From Cucumis sativus (Eukaryota; Streptophyta; Magnoliopsida; Cucurbitales; Cucurbitaceae), in assembly GCF_000004075.3 (NCBI RefSeq), contig NC_026655.2, positions 3,782,001-3,846,000 on the forward strand: a stretch of 64,000 bases of DNA, in the 5' to 3' direction. Each line of letters starts with the position of its first letter. The stretch's first letter is position 1. The notes under the pieces are model-generated. The model saw nothing but the letters and a program-made list of their open reading frames with translations, was not told the DNA's origin and ran no database searches. Positions 35,201 to 47,922 of the stretch are shown here, piece by piece. The position numbers and the translations under genes are program-made.

Positions 35201-38200
35201 TTTGTTTTCGGATAAGTCCTACTCTAGTGATTTTTTTTATGAAATTGTACAATTTACAGCTTCTTCGTGGAGAATACACAATTCTTTTTGTAATATGCAG
35301 CTTAATATGATCATTTAGATTGGTGGTCTTTTGTTGTTAACCCTACGATTTTTAGGCTTAGGGACCTCATCCCTAAGGCCTTTGGGCAGTGTTCTTCTCT
35401 TCTTCTTTTTTCTCTAAATGAATATATAGTGTTTTGTTTCCTGTCAAATATCAAGAAAACAAAGGATGTTAAAGGCCCAATAGAATATTCTCATCCATAG
35501 AGGAAGATACATCACCGAGCAGCTTAAATAATTATCTCATCCCAAGATGTCTCCTCAAAATAATCAATGCTAGCTCTGTTAATCTTGAGACTGGAAATTT
35601 CCTTGCATGTGAATAACTATCGTTAAGAGTGATAACAGAATCTTCCTTATCGAAAAGTAGAAAATCAACTCTGCACATTGTAAATGAGTAAGATTAACTC
35701 TACCCATTCCCAACTTAAATCCATTAATCAGGATCGTATCTCCTTGCCTCTCAAACTGACAACTAAAATTACCACCACAATTATAACTTTCTAAGAAGTA
35801 TTTTGAATAATTTCTTGCATCCACGACTTCAGAAATATTTCATTAGACAAATACTCACTAGCTCCCCCTTGGAAATTAAGCCAATTTACGTTTGTTTCTA
35901 TAGAGTGGAACCTAAATTTATTATTCTATAAGAGCATAAAAATACCACAATTATTCTATAAGAATGATTCAAATCAATCCTTTGTTAAATAAATTGAAGA
36001 AAGCAAGAAGATTAAAGAAACAAGTTGCAGGTTAATTACAATGCATCAGCAATCACAGGAAGCCAAATTGATTCATACAACAAATGGACAGAATGGAAAC
36101 AGTATACCAGTTTCTCTGCTGTCTTTGCTGTGTCCTTTCGAGAATGAACAAACACCATTGCTTGATGCCCATGCTTTAATGCATCAACAATCTTACACCA
36201 AATGTGTTGAACTGAAATGTTAAATCAATGGAATTCTTTTCCAAGGAAGAATCTGGTATAGATCTCAAATATAAGTAAATACCTTCTTGTAGCATATTTC
36301 ATTTAACAATTCATTGCGAGCTGCAAAGTTATGCTCACTGATACCAATATATTGTTGTGCAAGGGGCACAGGACGGTAGCTAGAATCAAAGAAGAAAAGC
36401 CCTGTTCCTGGATTCACTCTAAGAAACTGTGCAACCTAGATTTAGATAGAGTGACTACAATCAGCTAAGAAAAAATAATGAGGTTCAAGATGGCCTAGTA
36501 AAAAATAATCACACAAAAGAATCTTTCAGAACATAGGGAAGGAAAACCTCTAAGTAATTAGGGAGAGTGGCTGAAAGGCCAACAATACGTATCATTGTTT
36601 GTGTTGACTCCACCTGTCAACATTCAGAAAATTAACAGTCAGGAAAACGCCATATATTCCTTGAATTTTCAGAAACATTAAGATAAATGGAAACTTGTCG
36701 CGACAGCTTGTAGTAAGATGGTATCTTAACTTGTGTTCATTTCAATGATTCGGGAGAATAGAAAAAAGCATGTCCATTAACACTTCGAGCAAATAAAACA
36801 CAATATAAACTTGTATTACAATAAATTACCTGACGAAGAGTTCGTGCAACTAGTGCCTCAATTACCGGCCCTCGGTCATCATTTAGAAGATGTACCTCAT
36901 CAATAATTAAGAGTTTGACTAACATCGACAGTGACATGTCACTGCTTTTGCGAGTAATGACATCCCATTTCTCAGGTGTTGTCACTATCATCTGGTGTCA
37001 ATTGAAAAGCAGAAACAACCTTAGTTGCTTCTAACAAATGAGAAGAAAATTAAAGATGACTAATGTAGTAAAGCAACCTGAGTTTCTTCAAGTTCATTCT
37101 TCGAAAGTTGCATGTCTCCAGTTAGTTCTCTTACAGTAACATTCAAAGGTGATAAACGATGGCTAAAAGTAGATGTGACCTCTGCAGCCAACGCCTAGGA
37201 TGTACAACACCAGCCAAAAAAAGAAGCTGTCATGCCAACACTCTCACCAGAAAATTAAAAACCGAATTGAAAGCTATTTACCTTCATAGGAGCAACATAA
37301 ACTATCTTAAATTCATCTTTATGCAAATATCCATCCTTGAAGTGCTGTGAAATCTGGAACTCAAAACAAAACCGTAATTCATTCGATGCACATGAGTTTA
37401 AGAAATATCTTCCTGTCCATAGCAGGGCCACAATGTTAGTCATATAATTCTCTAAATTTTGGTTGGAAATGTACACAACCTGAACGGATTAATGTAACCC
37501 AAAGCATGAAAAATATCATTTTAACCACCATCAGCATAAAATTGTTCAAAATAGCTGTATACCAGTTCAATTAGCTATCTGAGCAAGTAACAATAATAAT
37601 AATTTATAAGCATACATCATATAACACAAAAATGAGAATATAACGGTAGATGCAACTCTCCAACTCCTATCACCTCGATAAAGGCATCCATGTCGGAGAG
37701 GCCTGTGCTACAGGCCTACAGTAGTTATTCCTCGTAAATCAATTAATGACCAAAATATTATATCCAAACAAAGGAGCAAAACTTTTTTGGTACAACCATC
37801 AAAGTACAAACCTCGTGGAGAATGGAGATCATGGCTATATTGGTTTTCCCAGCCCCTGTTGGAGCGCAGACCTACAAAAAGAAATAATCATACAACCACA
37901 ACAAGAAAGATAATCCGTATAGTTTATGTTTTCCAAAAATAGAAAGGAAATAACTCACTAGTATATTCTCATTGGTGTTATAAACAGTATCAAAAATGCG
38001 ACTCTGGATACGATTTAAGTATTTGAATCCGCGAAAGGCAGCTTGAGCAAAATCATCCAACTCCTTTATTTCAATCTGATAGCAAATGAAAAGAAAATAT
38101 ATGTGCACTATAAGATGTGAAAAAAATTTAAAATACACACAGAGTCAAAAACTTAAAATGAGGTTGAATGAGTAAAACTAAAAGAAACATGAGTATATAA

Positions 38201-41200
38201 ATAGTCTAGTGGTACATATTTTATGGCTGCAAAAAAAAACTCAATTTTTAAATCTCATTTTTTAAATGTCTTTGGTATATACATATCTCAACAGATCATA
38301 ATATAGAATAATCTCTAAAGAACGGAAAATTATAATATAGAAACTTCAATTTCCCAGTTCTTAAAAAGTTTGATAAATCTTGTCTAGAATTACTCAGTAC
38401 CATTTCTTTAAGAAAAATATCTGGAAAGTTAATCTTGGAAAAAATGGTATTACGATGTTATAAATGAGAGAAATCACTGCACCCTGAGAACATTATATCT
38501 AGAATTCAAGAAGACAGAAACATGAAAGGTTTAAAAATTAGTGATTATAGGACTCAATTCCTAAGGTATTCATAGAAAGATTACAATTAACTTTGTAAAC
38601 TGAACTCTGAAAACCTGACAATTGCATTTTAGCAATAATATGCTTGGTATGGTTCCTAAGCCCATAACTACAGAAAAATGACCCTATACATATGTCTTGT
38701 AATGTCTTGACTAAACAAGACATTCAGAGATAAAGATAACAAATAAAATAATAATAAAAAGACTTACCAGCTTTTCTCCAGGTTTCATTTGCGCTGCTGG
38801 GATTGCAGGGATAATTACCTCCTCATATCCCTTAAAATGCTTCCTTTGTGTTCCTTGAGGAAGGGCACTAACTGTAAGGGAGTTAGTGCCCTCACCAGAT
38901 CCAATAAGATCGTCAAATGGACTTTTCCTTTGACTTGCTTGAACTAGAGAAGAAAAGCTTATAGCAGAGAAATCACTTTCAGAACCATATTCAATTCCTC
39001 GTTTATTTTTCTTTTCCTCCTTACGTCGAAGCTTATCAATTTGTCTCTCTGATTCTGTTTGAACGGTAACCTTAAATTTCATAATAAAGTGCTTGATGAG
39101 AGATTTATCCACCTGTCAGTCCATGTTCTGATTAAAACCATTTTTACTCACCATGATCCAGATCATACCTGAGTTCCATAGCTAGGCATTCGTGATTGTG
39201 AGCTTGAATTTGTTTTCTCAGTTTTTATTATTGTTAATCCGTGATGAATATCATCAACAAGTTCCCTTCGGTGCTACAAGTACAACAGGAAAGAAAAGGT
39301 CAAAACATCAACCTTGTGACTTTGATCAAGATTTTTTTTCTCATTTAGAAATTTATTTTAGGAAAAAATTTGTTGTAAGCAATTAAAAATTGAAACTGTT
39401 AATAATTATTGCACATTCAACCTTCAATTAGAAAATTTCTCACTTCACCCTCCACCCTCATCCTACCCACACCCAAAAGAAAGAAAGAAAGAAAGAAGAG
39501 CAAGTAAAGATTAGGGGAAGAAAATCTGAACGTTCTAAACATAGCAAGGGTTTTCAAAAAGTTTGGAGTGCATGTTCTTACTGAAATAAGATCTTGAACA
39601 AACTCAAATGCTCCATCACCAACAAGATCCAACAGATCTCCAGCTATCTTCAGAATGGAAGAGAGAGAGGGAGTTATTTTGTTACAAAATAAGCAAGCTT
39701 TAAGGTAATGATATTCAGTACATATACATTTATTTGGCTACCTCCTCGCCAGGTTTTTCTGAATGAAGGACTCGGCAAATGGCCATTGCAAGTTCATCAA
39801 GAGAAAGTTGTGAGGTACTTTTTTTTGTTATCTCGCCACATGCATCCCTCAACCAACTCAAATTTAACTTTCCTTTTTCATTAGGGAGATCAAAGTTTAT
39901 GGAATCGTCATGCACATGTTCTCTGTCATAAAATGTAGGTGCAGTACTACCCATGTCCAGTAAATCTGAATTTTCCAGAGACACGTCCACCAGAAACCTA
40001 TTAGGTTCTCTAAAAGCTAGATCAGCACCAAACTCTACATTGGAGTCACCCTTGTTAACATGCTTCTCTGCCATCAATGCAGTTGCATGGTCCCTTGGCT
40101 GCAAAATAAATAGTTTCTGAGCTAGAGAAATAACTTTCTGCAGCCTAGCATCTGAAATTGTATTGCCAATAATCTTTTGCAATTCTTCCCTGCGTTTCAA
40201 AATCATAGTAGAAGTCAATATCTCAAAAACATGCTCCACTCACAGTTACACTCTTTAGCTTTTACATCTAATGGCTACGTTGGGCTGTGGTATTTGCACT
40301 CTTTGATGGTAATTGCAACTTCCCAACGTGAAAAGGTACTATACCAAGTTCTAATCCAAGAAACATTATTTCTTTTATGCATAATTTTGAAATGAAAACA
40401 ATAAAAAATTTAATAAACCATAAAGTAGCACTTGTGCTTTCAGATTTTCTCTTCAAGAAACAAAAATTAGATATTGGCATCCATAATCTCACATGTTTTT
40501 AGCAGCACAGTCGAGATCATTTTCTTCTTTTTTCTCGCCAAAAAGGCAATAAATAGTCAGTGCTACCTCACCAAGCTCCTCGGATGGTACTTCTCTGTCC
40601 ACCAACCCAACAACTCCCGCAATGAACTGCTTATAGGCTTGTCGAATTTCAAAGGATGCTGTTCCACCAATTTCCATCAGATTGAGAACGTCATGAGAAG
40701 ACAAATTTACACAAATATGCTAATAACAATAATCTGTACCTTCGTCCCATTGATAAACTATCTTCCGCGCTAGCTCTGACTCGCCCGGAGGTACGGAGCT
40801 AAATTGAGATGAGAAAGAATAAACAGTTTCATTAAGTTCAGCATGAAGAACTAGCTCAATTGAGCACACAGATTGTAGCGTGAAAAAAACAAAAACATAT
40901 TAGAATTTAAGCAGGTATGTATTCACAAATCATCCATTCATTAGCTCAATCCGCTACAGGGACCAGGACCATTTTCCTTGTTATACTCATAGTTTCACTC
41001 AATGCAATAAAACAGCTCAAACTCTGGCACTCCTGAAGCTGAATTCACATAGAGAAACAAATAGAAGCATAGAAATCGAAATGGGAAGTTCCCAGATCGA
41101 TGGAATGAACAGAGTATATTATAATTTAAGCAGCTATGTATTCATTAGCTCAATCCACTTTAGTGTTCGTTTCCCTATACAAAAAAAAAAAAAAAAAAAA

Positions 41201-41422
41201 AAAAACAAACTAATTCAATCCTAATATAGCTAAGACTCTGACACTCCTAACCACGAATTCCTACAAACAGAGGAAATACGATAATCATGAACAATTGATT
41301 TGGGAGAGATTGTACTGGGTCGGTTTGTGGTTCTGAAGAAGAAGCTTGCGATGGAGATACGCCTGGTCGACATCGAATGGCTCCCTGAGGGAGCTGGTCA
41401 ATCGGGGAATCTGAAACAACAT
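18215..41422 (-). CDS. DExH14, ASCC3-like double-cassette Ski2-type helicase
   Basis: 49 in-frame exons give about 2,098 residues: 41316-41422, 40740-40798, 40493-40658, 39742-40189, 39582-39647, 39169-39273, 38768-39112, 37959-38075, 37812-37871, 37282-37353, 37078-37194, 36830-36991, 36548-36613, 36283-36435, 36108-36191, 34610-34684, 34384-34515, 34245-34310, 32521-32586, 32315-32437, 31545-31694, 30408-30620, 30019-30174, 29717-29941, 29526-29627, 29352-29432, 29153-29233, 28117-28317, 27904-28020, 27677-27799, 27168-27257, 26930-27055, 26536-26598, 25674-25762, 25009-25099, 24182-24331, 23797-23988, 23612-23677, 23245-23400, 23020-23163, 22475-22542, 22209-22374, 22052-22114, 21449-21544, 21164-21331, 20073-20243, 19075-19224, 18759-18890, 18215-18292. 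Cassette 1: APTGAGKT about 474-481, DEVH about 585, SAT about 622, then Sec63-1. Cassette 2: APTGSGKT about 1321-1328, DEIH about 1425, then Sec63-2. The start [17 protein letters not shown] matches Arabidopsis DExH14 (At5g61140). The end is SIKELLN. By homology with ASCC3 it is likely an ATP-dependent nucleic-acid remodeller; the U5 helicase Brr2 is the nearest other family. Confidence 0.93.
18921..19014. mobile_element. Small foldback (MITE-like) insertion in helicase intron 47
   Basis: The two ends are imperfect inverted repeats: TTGAAACTTTCTATGTGTTTA at the left and, read on the other strand, TTGAGCTTTCTAAGTGTGTAA at the right. The middle also folds on itself (ATAAACACTTTTTTTCACTT). The homologous intron in the copy at 14582-14640 lacks the insert, so 94 to about 115 bases were gained in the gene or lost from the copy. 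TCTA-like words flank both ends. Confidence 0.45.
24387..24568. repeat. Nested direct repeats in helicase intron 35
   Basis: TATTTCATTAGACATTAGTG (extending a further 4 bases) occurs at 24406-24429 and again 60 bases later at 24466-24489. A second word, CATCAACGGATTTATT, lies outside both, at 24387-24402 and 24553-24568. Confidence 0.7.
26071..26158. repeat. Direct repeat pair in helicase intron 33
   Basis: CTTAAAATCATGTGCAACAA occurs twice, starting near 26073 and again about 65 bases later near 26138. No other structure is seen. Confidence 0.6.
32136..32203. repeat. Compound microsatellite (AT)n...(CT)n in helicase intron 20
   Basis: An AT run at about 32136-32150 is followed by ACACAC and then by about 15 CT units at 32173-32203. 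This is likely length-polymorphic. Confidence 0.9.
32587..34244 (-). other. Long intron 18 of the helicase gene
   Basis: This is the longest intron of the gene (1,658 bases), with no conserved coding sequence. It contains the decayed tandem repeat at 33165-33345. Near 33990-34180 lies an A-rich segment beginning TTTTTATTGATACGATGAAA that has the look of a dispersed repeat, which I could not name. Confidence 0.6.
33165..33345. repeat. Decayed ~80-base tandem repeat in helicase intron 18
   Basis: A unit beginning CTCC...CCAGTTCG and containing AACTTGAAGAGATGGAGA appears at 33172-33227. It recurs at 33252-33306 as CCAGTTCGCT...AACTCGAAGAGAAGGAGA, and a partial third unit (TCTTCTCCAGGTGCAACTTG) is at 33320-33345. 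Confidence 0.6.
34685..36107 (-). other. Long intron 15 of the helicase gene
   Basis: This 1.4-kb intron separates the exon ending TAKTAEKL from the exon beginning VEIGRKYDD. It is AT-rich and I see no gene or named element in it. Confidence 0.6.
39475..39497. repeat. AAAG microsatellite in helicase intron 5
   Basis: About five AAAG units lie upstream of the exon at 39169-39273 on the minus strand, where they read as a pyrimidine-rich CTTT tract. Confidence 0.8.
41181..41205. repeat. 25-base poly(A) run in helicase intron 1
   Basis: There are twenty-five consecutive A residues. On the transcribed strand this is a poly(T) tract inside the intron between exons 1 and 2. Confidence 0.9.
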
Positions 41423-41640
41423 TTTTCAATACTTCATATCCAGAGAATGGATCGAAGATAGAGATGCAAGTAGAGGAGGCAGACAATGCGACGGCACTAG
41501 CTCTCTCCAATGGCGGGTAGACGTAAGATCACTTCAATGACTCGCCCGACTTGTCGACCTCCACTGGACTACACGTCGTCAATTTTCTAACTCATATTTG
41601 TAGGAAAAGTTTCAAATTTAGCCATTTTTTTAATAATTAA

Positions 41641-41800
41641 GGATATAGCAAAAAAAAAAAATTTTAATTTATAAATATAACAAAATTTATCAAATTCTAT
41701 AAATGATATAAGTCTATCACCGATAGACCATGTTGTAAATATTGGTCTATCACAATAGTCTTGTTATATTTGTAATTTTTTTAAAACGTTATTATATCAG
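41641..41800. repeat. AT-rich MITE-like repeat, copy D
   Basis: It opens GGATATAGCAAAAAAA, then ATAAATATAACAAAATTTAT. The core is a near-palindrome, AGTCTATCACCGATAGACC, and the right end is TTGTTATATTTGTAATTTTT then AAAACGTTATTATATC. It matches copies C and G. Confidence 0.6.
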
Positions 41801-42544
41801 TAATCATTATTCTTAAAAATGTAATCAGTTGCAATTTCATATTTTTATGGGCTGGAGTTTGGACGGCCTACTGATATTTAATATCAAACAAACGACATGT
41901 TGATTTGTGATAACAACCTTTATGGTTTGACTTGACTCATCGTGCATAAATGAGTATCGAGTATCAAGTATCAATTAGCATATTTTAGCTGTTTAGTTCC
42001 TTTAAATTTTGTGGTACTGTATAAGTTTAGAACATGTGTTTCCAATTTTTATTAGTTTTAAATTTGTGTGATATACTATAAGTTTCAAAATAATTATTTT
42101 GTGTATGCTTTTATGGTGTTTCTTTTTAGTAGTACGGAATTTGTGCGTTTCATAATATTGTTTATGAATTGGGTTGGATTTTGTTGTTTTTTCTTTTTAA
42201 TATAAAGAAAAATCTTGGTCCACTCGAGTATTGGTATTTGAGAGATGGATAGAACGAGGTGATGCTCCTACGTCGGTTTAATTACAAGTGGATTTTGTTT
42301 TATAAATTTTCTTTATTCCTTATTTGAATAATTTCTTACGAAATTTTATTGGCAACTTGTTTGTTTCTTTTATACAGTAAGGATTCAGTTATTGAAGACT
42401 CTAATTTAGTGTATATTATCATTTAAAAAAAATTGTTTTATTTTAAAATATACGCTCGATTGATATTAAATTTATGTAGAGTTTCTCTTATTATATTTTT
42501 ATATGAAGGTAGAGCTGTTGAAATTATATTATTTTTAGGAAAAT

Positions 42545-42720
42545 TTTAAAAAATAGTAAATTTTACAAAATATTTACAACATATAACAAATTTTATTACT
42601 AATAGTCATTGACATACTAGTAGTAGTGATAGACGACTAATAATATAATTCAAAATTTTGATAGAGCTTATAAATATTTTAATTTATTTTGCTATTCTAA
42701 AAAATGCTCATTTTTTAAAT
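42545..42720. repeat. AT-rich MITE-like repeat, copy E (variant type)
   Basis: It starts AAAAAATAGTAAATTTTACA, has AGTGATAGACGACTAATA in the core, and ends TATAAATATTTTAATTTA then TTTTGCTATTCTAAAAAATG. It shares end words and core with copy B. Confidence 0.5.
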
Positions 42721-43721
42721 TTTATTTAACTTTAATTTTAAATGAAAGTAAAACTAAATTTATCATTTAACCCGAGAATGGTTAGATTAATATTTTATCG
42801 TTTTTTTCATCTCACCACATAAATATCATTATCATCTGATATATTGAACTTATACATAGGTCGGTGCTAAAAAGTGTGGATCAATTCATTAAAAAAAGCC
42901 ACACACATGCACAAAATCATGTGCATGTCATTCCTAATTCTTAACATGCACTACTTTTGTTTTCTGAAAGGATACGTATATTTTTGCATTTGTTTATTAG
43001 CTTGTCATGCAACCCACTTGATCAACCAACTCATTCCATTCTATTCAAACTAACATATATATATATATATCTTAATGATCAACATACAAATAATAATTCT
43101 AATATCTATTAGCTTCAATCAACAAGTAATTCAAACATTGTCCATAACCGAAATCAACACGATAGAAGTTTAAAAACAAATTACAAAACCCAACTTTTTT
43201 TAATTAAAGAAAGATGAGGCAAATGAAGATAGGTGTTCATGAATGACACTTAGGAAAGAAAAGTATATAAGAAGAAAGATTCATAATCATGTTCATAACT
43301 TTAAATACAAAATAAAGGAAAGAAACAAAAGGGATTATAAAAGCTAAAGGACGTGGCGGTGAACAAAGTAGTGGATGAATTGAAGGAGTATTGCTTTAAA
43401 GCAAAAAAACAACAAAAGAAAACTAAAGAGAAGAAAAAAAGTTCACAGTTCATTGTCATTATTATCAAACACTATTACTGTACATGCACTAATTTTAATT
43501 TAATAAAGGTTTCTTTAGGATGATTATCATTTCATTTTTCTCTTTCACACCTATATATAATATATATTCATTGTTTTCTGCCGCTTTGTGGTATGCCATT
43601 TTCAAATCTGTTCCCTATTTTAGTCCCTTTTCACTCTATATAGCAAATATCGTCTTCATCATATTAAGTTCTCCACCCTTTCTTTATCAACCTTCTTGTT
43701 CAGCTTCATTTTCTTCTGGCT

Positions 43722-46700
43722 ATGGCTTTTCTGCATCTCTCATTGCTGCTTCTGGCCGCCATGGCTGGCCATTCAAGTAAGCTCTACGACTCTAGCTAGC
43801 TTCCCTTCATCTTCTTCCTTGGTTTGTGTGTGTGTGTTTATATGGTTAAACTTATCATAAGACATCAGTATATGATGTTAAGTTCATCAGATTTCGTGTT
43901 TTAAAATGGTATATGATCGTGAGGAATTAGTCTTTCCTTTCTCAACTAATATGGAGTTAATTTAACTGGTGATCTAACATTTTTTATATTTCCTTTTTCT
44001 GGAGTGATGCTGAAATTTTAAAAAACCTCACCATTTTTTGAGTTAAAAATTACGTTAGAATAATTTCCAATATATTTTCTAAAGTTTGGTTTCACGAAAT
44101 TGATTTGTTTTGTTCTTTTGAGGTGAAGAATGTGGAGTGTACAAGTTGTGTGTATTTTTACTGTTCTACAACCCGATAACAAAAACGATTCAAGCAATAC
44201 TAATACAATCTAGACTGCACATAATTGAAGATTTTTCAAGTTTGATCTTTTGTTTACTGATCTGGGACTAAATGTTGTTGTGTATATATGTGTCCCGTTC
44301 TGAGTAGGTGCAACATGGTGTGTCTGCAAGAATGGGGTGAGCGATGCGACGCTGCAGAAGGCGCTGGACTACGCATGCGGGGCGGGGGCTGACTGCAGCC
44401 TCATTCGACAAAATGCAGCCTGTTTCCTTCCCAATACAGTGAGGGCTCACTGTTCTTACGCTGTAAATAGCTATTTCCAAAAGAAAGGCCAAACTCAAGG
44501 CTCTTGTGATTTTGCTGGTGTTGCTGCTATCTCCACTACTGACCCTAGTAAGCAAACCCAAAACCCATGTTTTTTTCTTGATTAATAAATAGTTAAAACA
44601 CTCCATAATAACTATGATCATGATACTAATTATAACCACAACAGTAAAGTAAAATCAAATAAAAGCAATAACTTTGTTTGTTTGTTTCTCATTTCACTTG
44701 CTTTTTGGGCAGGTGCTGCTGGCTGTTCCTACCCTTCAAGCGCCGGGTATGTTGCTTTTCTAAGATCTTTATACCATTTTATATTTCACTGACAAACTTT
44801 AGTCTAACTCATAACACATTATATTTTAGTTTTTCTTTGAAAGATCAAATATTTAATTAACTACCATATGCAACGTATGGATTGGTCGTTGTATACTATT
44901 TTGTTTGTTGGTGTGAGTTTATTTAATTTCTAACCATTTCTATACCAACTTATTTTCATTGTTAAAATCTTAAAACAGTAATAAATGTTTGTAGTCTCTC
45001 CAAATTTTGAAAGATAAAGAAGAAAGGTAAGTTTGATTTTCGAAAACTTATTAATTGCGTTCATACTAATTGATTCCTTTATCAATAAGTTGTGGGGAAC
45101 TTACAATTTTCAAAGAAATATATTCAAGTTTTCCTTCCCTTTTTGTCTAGAAGGAATCTTCTTTATTTTAAAGAACTATATAAAATTCAACATTCCTATT
45201 TTAAAATTTTCAAACCCACATCAACCTCTTTAAATATTTCACACTATTATTCGAGTAGTACGAGACTCGAAATCACATCATGAACTCAAAAAATAAAACC
45301 TGTAAATAATCCATTGAAGAGCTCTACCTAGCTCGTACATTAGAATTGTTAGGGTTCTTGGATTAAGTGGCCACATATTATTTGACAAAGACAAAGGAAA
45401 AAGAAGATGCAATTATTGGGATTCCATTTCTTCCTCTTTAAGATTTGCGTTGTCATTCGGCAATTCAATAAATCAAAGGTTCGACTTCAACCTCGTCCAA
45501 AAGCATTATCTTCTTGCTTTTATTTTATCTCTGACGTAGCCCTAGCTTTTTTTTTTCTTTTGTAAATAATAATAAATTTAATTATTAGGAAATCATGGTA
45601 AATAGAAAAAACATATAAAATATTAACAAAATATAGGAACAAATCTATCTATTTATATTACACGGATAGATTTTTAATATCAATAATAGTTATAAAATTT
45701 TGTTGTATTTTGTAAATATTTTAGTTTATGTTTGTTAAGTTCAGAAGCGTCCCATTTTTATTATTATTATTGGATTTTAGAGTCGTACTTGATGGTAAAA
45801 CTTTTTTTTATTATCATTTTCGTTTATAAACATTTAATTTCTTCCCATTTAGTCTTTTAAGTTTTTAAAATATATACTTCATAACATATTAAATGGCATA
45901 TATTTGAACATGTTTGTTTACTATCACATTAACTTGAACATTTGACACGTGATATTAAATAGATAAAAAAAAAAAGTATATAGCAAAGATACCTACTAAT
46001 AAAATGTGGTTCAAAGACTAATACAAACATTATTGAGATTTAACCCAATCAATTTTAATTTCTTTAGGAATAAAAACACCCAATGCTCGTGTTCTTTACA
46101 AAATGAGATATTTAAGCTTGGTACTTTGTTTAAAAACCATCAATCACTATAAAGTAGATGTTCTTCATGATTTTTGGTGTGAAACGTTACCATAATGACT
46201 TAGAAGTATTCGTTAGTGCTAGCCTGCTAGGATCGTCACTTTCATATCCCATAAGCTTCAAATTTCACCCTAATAAAATATCGATGGTAATATCTATATA
46301 TATTATTGTTTCGATGCACTTAAAAAGTATTTTATTTATTTTTAATTATCTTTTAAAAACTAAAGATTTTATTTAACCCAAATTTGAACAAAGTTTAAAA
46401 TTGAAAATTAGAATGGTTACCTTTTTCTCCTTTTACATCTGTGGGGCAGCTGGGTTGATCCCAGCGTGATTTTTGGGCGAGCCATTTTCCCTTGCTACTT
46501 TCTAGGGTTGTGAGCCAACTTTAATTTTCTTTAGGGTCCTTGAGGATCGTGCCCTTCCTTTTGACTTCATACGTCCTTTTGTCACTCCTTTCTTTCCTTT
46601 CACAAAAACAATCTAATCTCAAATCCTAAAAGACAGCATCCAATAACTCACATATTTCTAACTTTATGAACAATGGTTAACTTAACTAGTGAACTGAAGG

Positions 46701-47056
46701 GTATATGGTGAACATGATACAAATTAATGCTGACTATTAGATGTTATTTCAGGGGCAATGGTGGCGGAGTAACTCCAGTGACGACAACTCCAACACCACC
46801 TGGAGCAACAACAGTTCCCGGAATGACGTCGCCTGTCACGAGACCACCACCATCGTCGATGACACCCACAACTACAAATAACCCCCTTCCCAACACTGCA
46901 TCCCCCACCGGAGTTTTGGGTGGCGCTGGCACGGGTGTCAACCCCACTGGAACAGGCACCACCGCCGACGAGAGCCATGGTGGAATCCGCCTCCAACGTC
47001 ATATATTCTTCTCCATCTCAATCGTCCTTTTATTTAGCTTCTTGCTAATTTGTTGA
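43722..47056 (+). CDS. Plasmodesmata callose-binding protein (X8 domain, GPI-anchored)
   Basis: Exons 43722-43776, 44308-44547, 44713-44746 and 46753-47056 give 210 residues. A signal peptide (MAFLHLSLLLLAAMAGHS) is followed by an X8/CBM43 domain from ATWCVCKNG to about GCSYPSS, with eight cysteines and the usual WCVC start. A Thr/Pro/Gly-rich spacer (TTTPTPPGATTVPG) follows, then a hydrophobic C-terminal segment (FFSISIVLLFSFLLI) preceded by small residues, as expected of a GPI-anchor signal. Proteins of this build (PDCB family) bind callose at plasmodesmal necks and affect cell-to-cell flux. The X8 domain stands alone, without a GH17 glucanase domain, so it is not an enzyme. Which PDCB paralogue it is cannot be decided here. 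The last intron (2.0 kb) contains repeat copy F. Confidence 0.88.
44747..46752 (+). other. 2-kb last intron of the callose-binding protein gene
   Basis: It is bounded by GCCGG/GTATGT and TTATTTCAG/G. It is AT-rich and carries repeat copy F at 45598-45735. No coding sequence was recognised. Confidence 0.65.
45598..45735. repeat. AT-rich MITE-like repeat, copy F
   Basis: It contains GGTAAATAGAAAAAACATAT, paired TCTATC/GGATAGAT words, and closes with GTTGTATTTTGTAAATATTT. It is more diverged than the other copies. Confidence 0.4.
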
Positions 47057-47922
47057 GACTGATGAGTTGATTATAATGATTAAAGTACTTAATTAGCTAG
47101 CTTGTAAACGAGAGTTATAAGATTTATGTGGTTCCTCTATGTTCTATATTGTGGTCAGTAGTTTGATTAATCATCATTAAAATTGCTTTCTTATAAGGTT
47201 TTGGATCTTCGTTATTCTATCGAGATTAAGGATTGCACTGGAGTTTTGTAATATATACGATGTTTCGAGTGTTGATCTTCAAATATATATTAGAGTCATA
47301 GTAATTACTACCTATGGTTGGATTGTTAATTAATTACTAAAGTTTGGAAAAAAAGTTCACATGCATGGATGGACCTAGTACGTGGCACTTTCAAGATGTT
47401 TACACTGCACTTATATATGATACCTCTTTTTCAAAAAATAATATAGTATAAAACGACATTTAATTTGATCTATTAGATGAATTTTGTGATCATGTGAATA
47501 ATTGAATTGCTACAAAGGATAGGTAGAAATTTAGCCAACATCTACGTTGTTTTTTTACATGGGCATAAGTACCATTGTTGTGTTTTAAGTTCTACCATTA
47601 TTTGATCATTTCAATACATTCAATATAATGGGTTGATAATATACTTTTGTAAGTAACGTAAATTGCTATCAAAAGTTCAAATATTGATCCACATACATAA
47701 CTGTTGTTGAAGCCAATTTAGAAAATTATTATAGCGAATTAAAAATCTTAATAGACACTATCCATTATAATTTAAAGAGTATATTTACCGAGATGAATAG
47801 CGCTTTTATAAATAAAACTTTTGATCTGACTGACTTCAATGGATCACAGTTACAAACTTTTGCTAGTAAGTGATTTAAACTAACTTTATCCAAAACAAAA
47901 TATTATGAAATTAAAGCATCTT

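Larger units (their letters stand above)
41423..43721. other. Divergent spacer: helicase promoter and PDCB promoter
   Basis: The first 150 bases should hold the helicase promoter and leader. The middle is AT-rich with two inverted-repeat element copies (41641-41800 and 42545-42720) and a TA microsatellite at about 43051-43069. An ACGTGGC word (ABRE-like) at about 43351-43357 lies about 370 bases upstream of the PDCB start codon. No coding region is seen. Confidence 0.6.

Noticed and set aside
41247..41510. 87-residue minus-strand open frame (ERASAVALSASSTC...) as the helicase N-terminus
   Set aside because: It begins at a TTG, and the overlapping frame starting at 41422 gives [17 protein letters not shown] and [10 protein letters not shown], which match the known family N-terminus and splice in phase.
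46724..47002. Minus-strand open frames opposite the last exon of the callose-binding gene
   Set aside because: These are shadows of the Thr/Pro/Gly-rich coding strand; the plus-strand frame completes a coherent secreted GPI protein.
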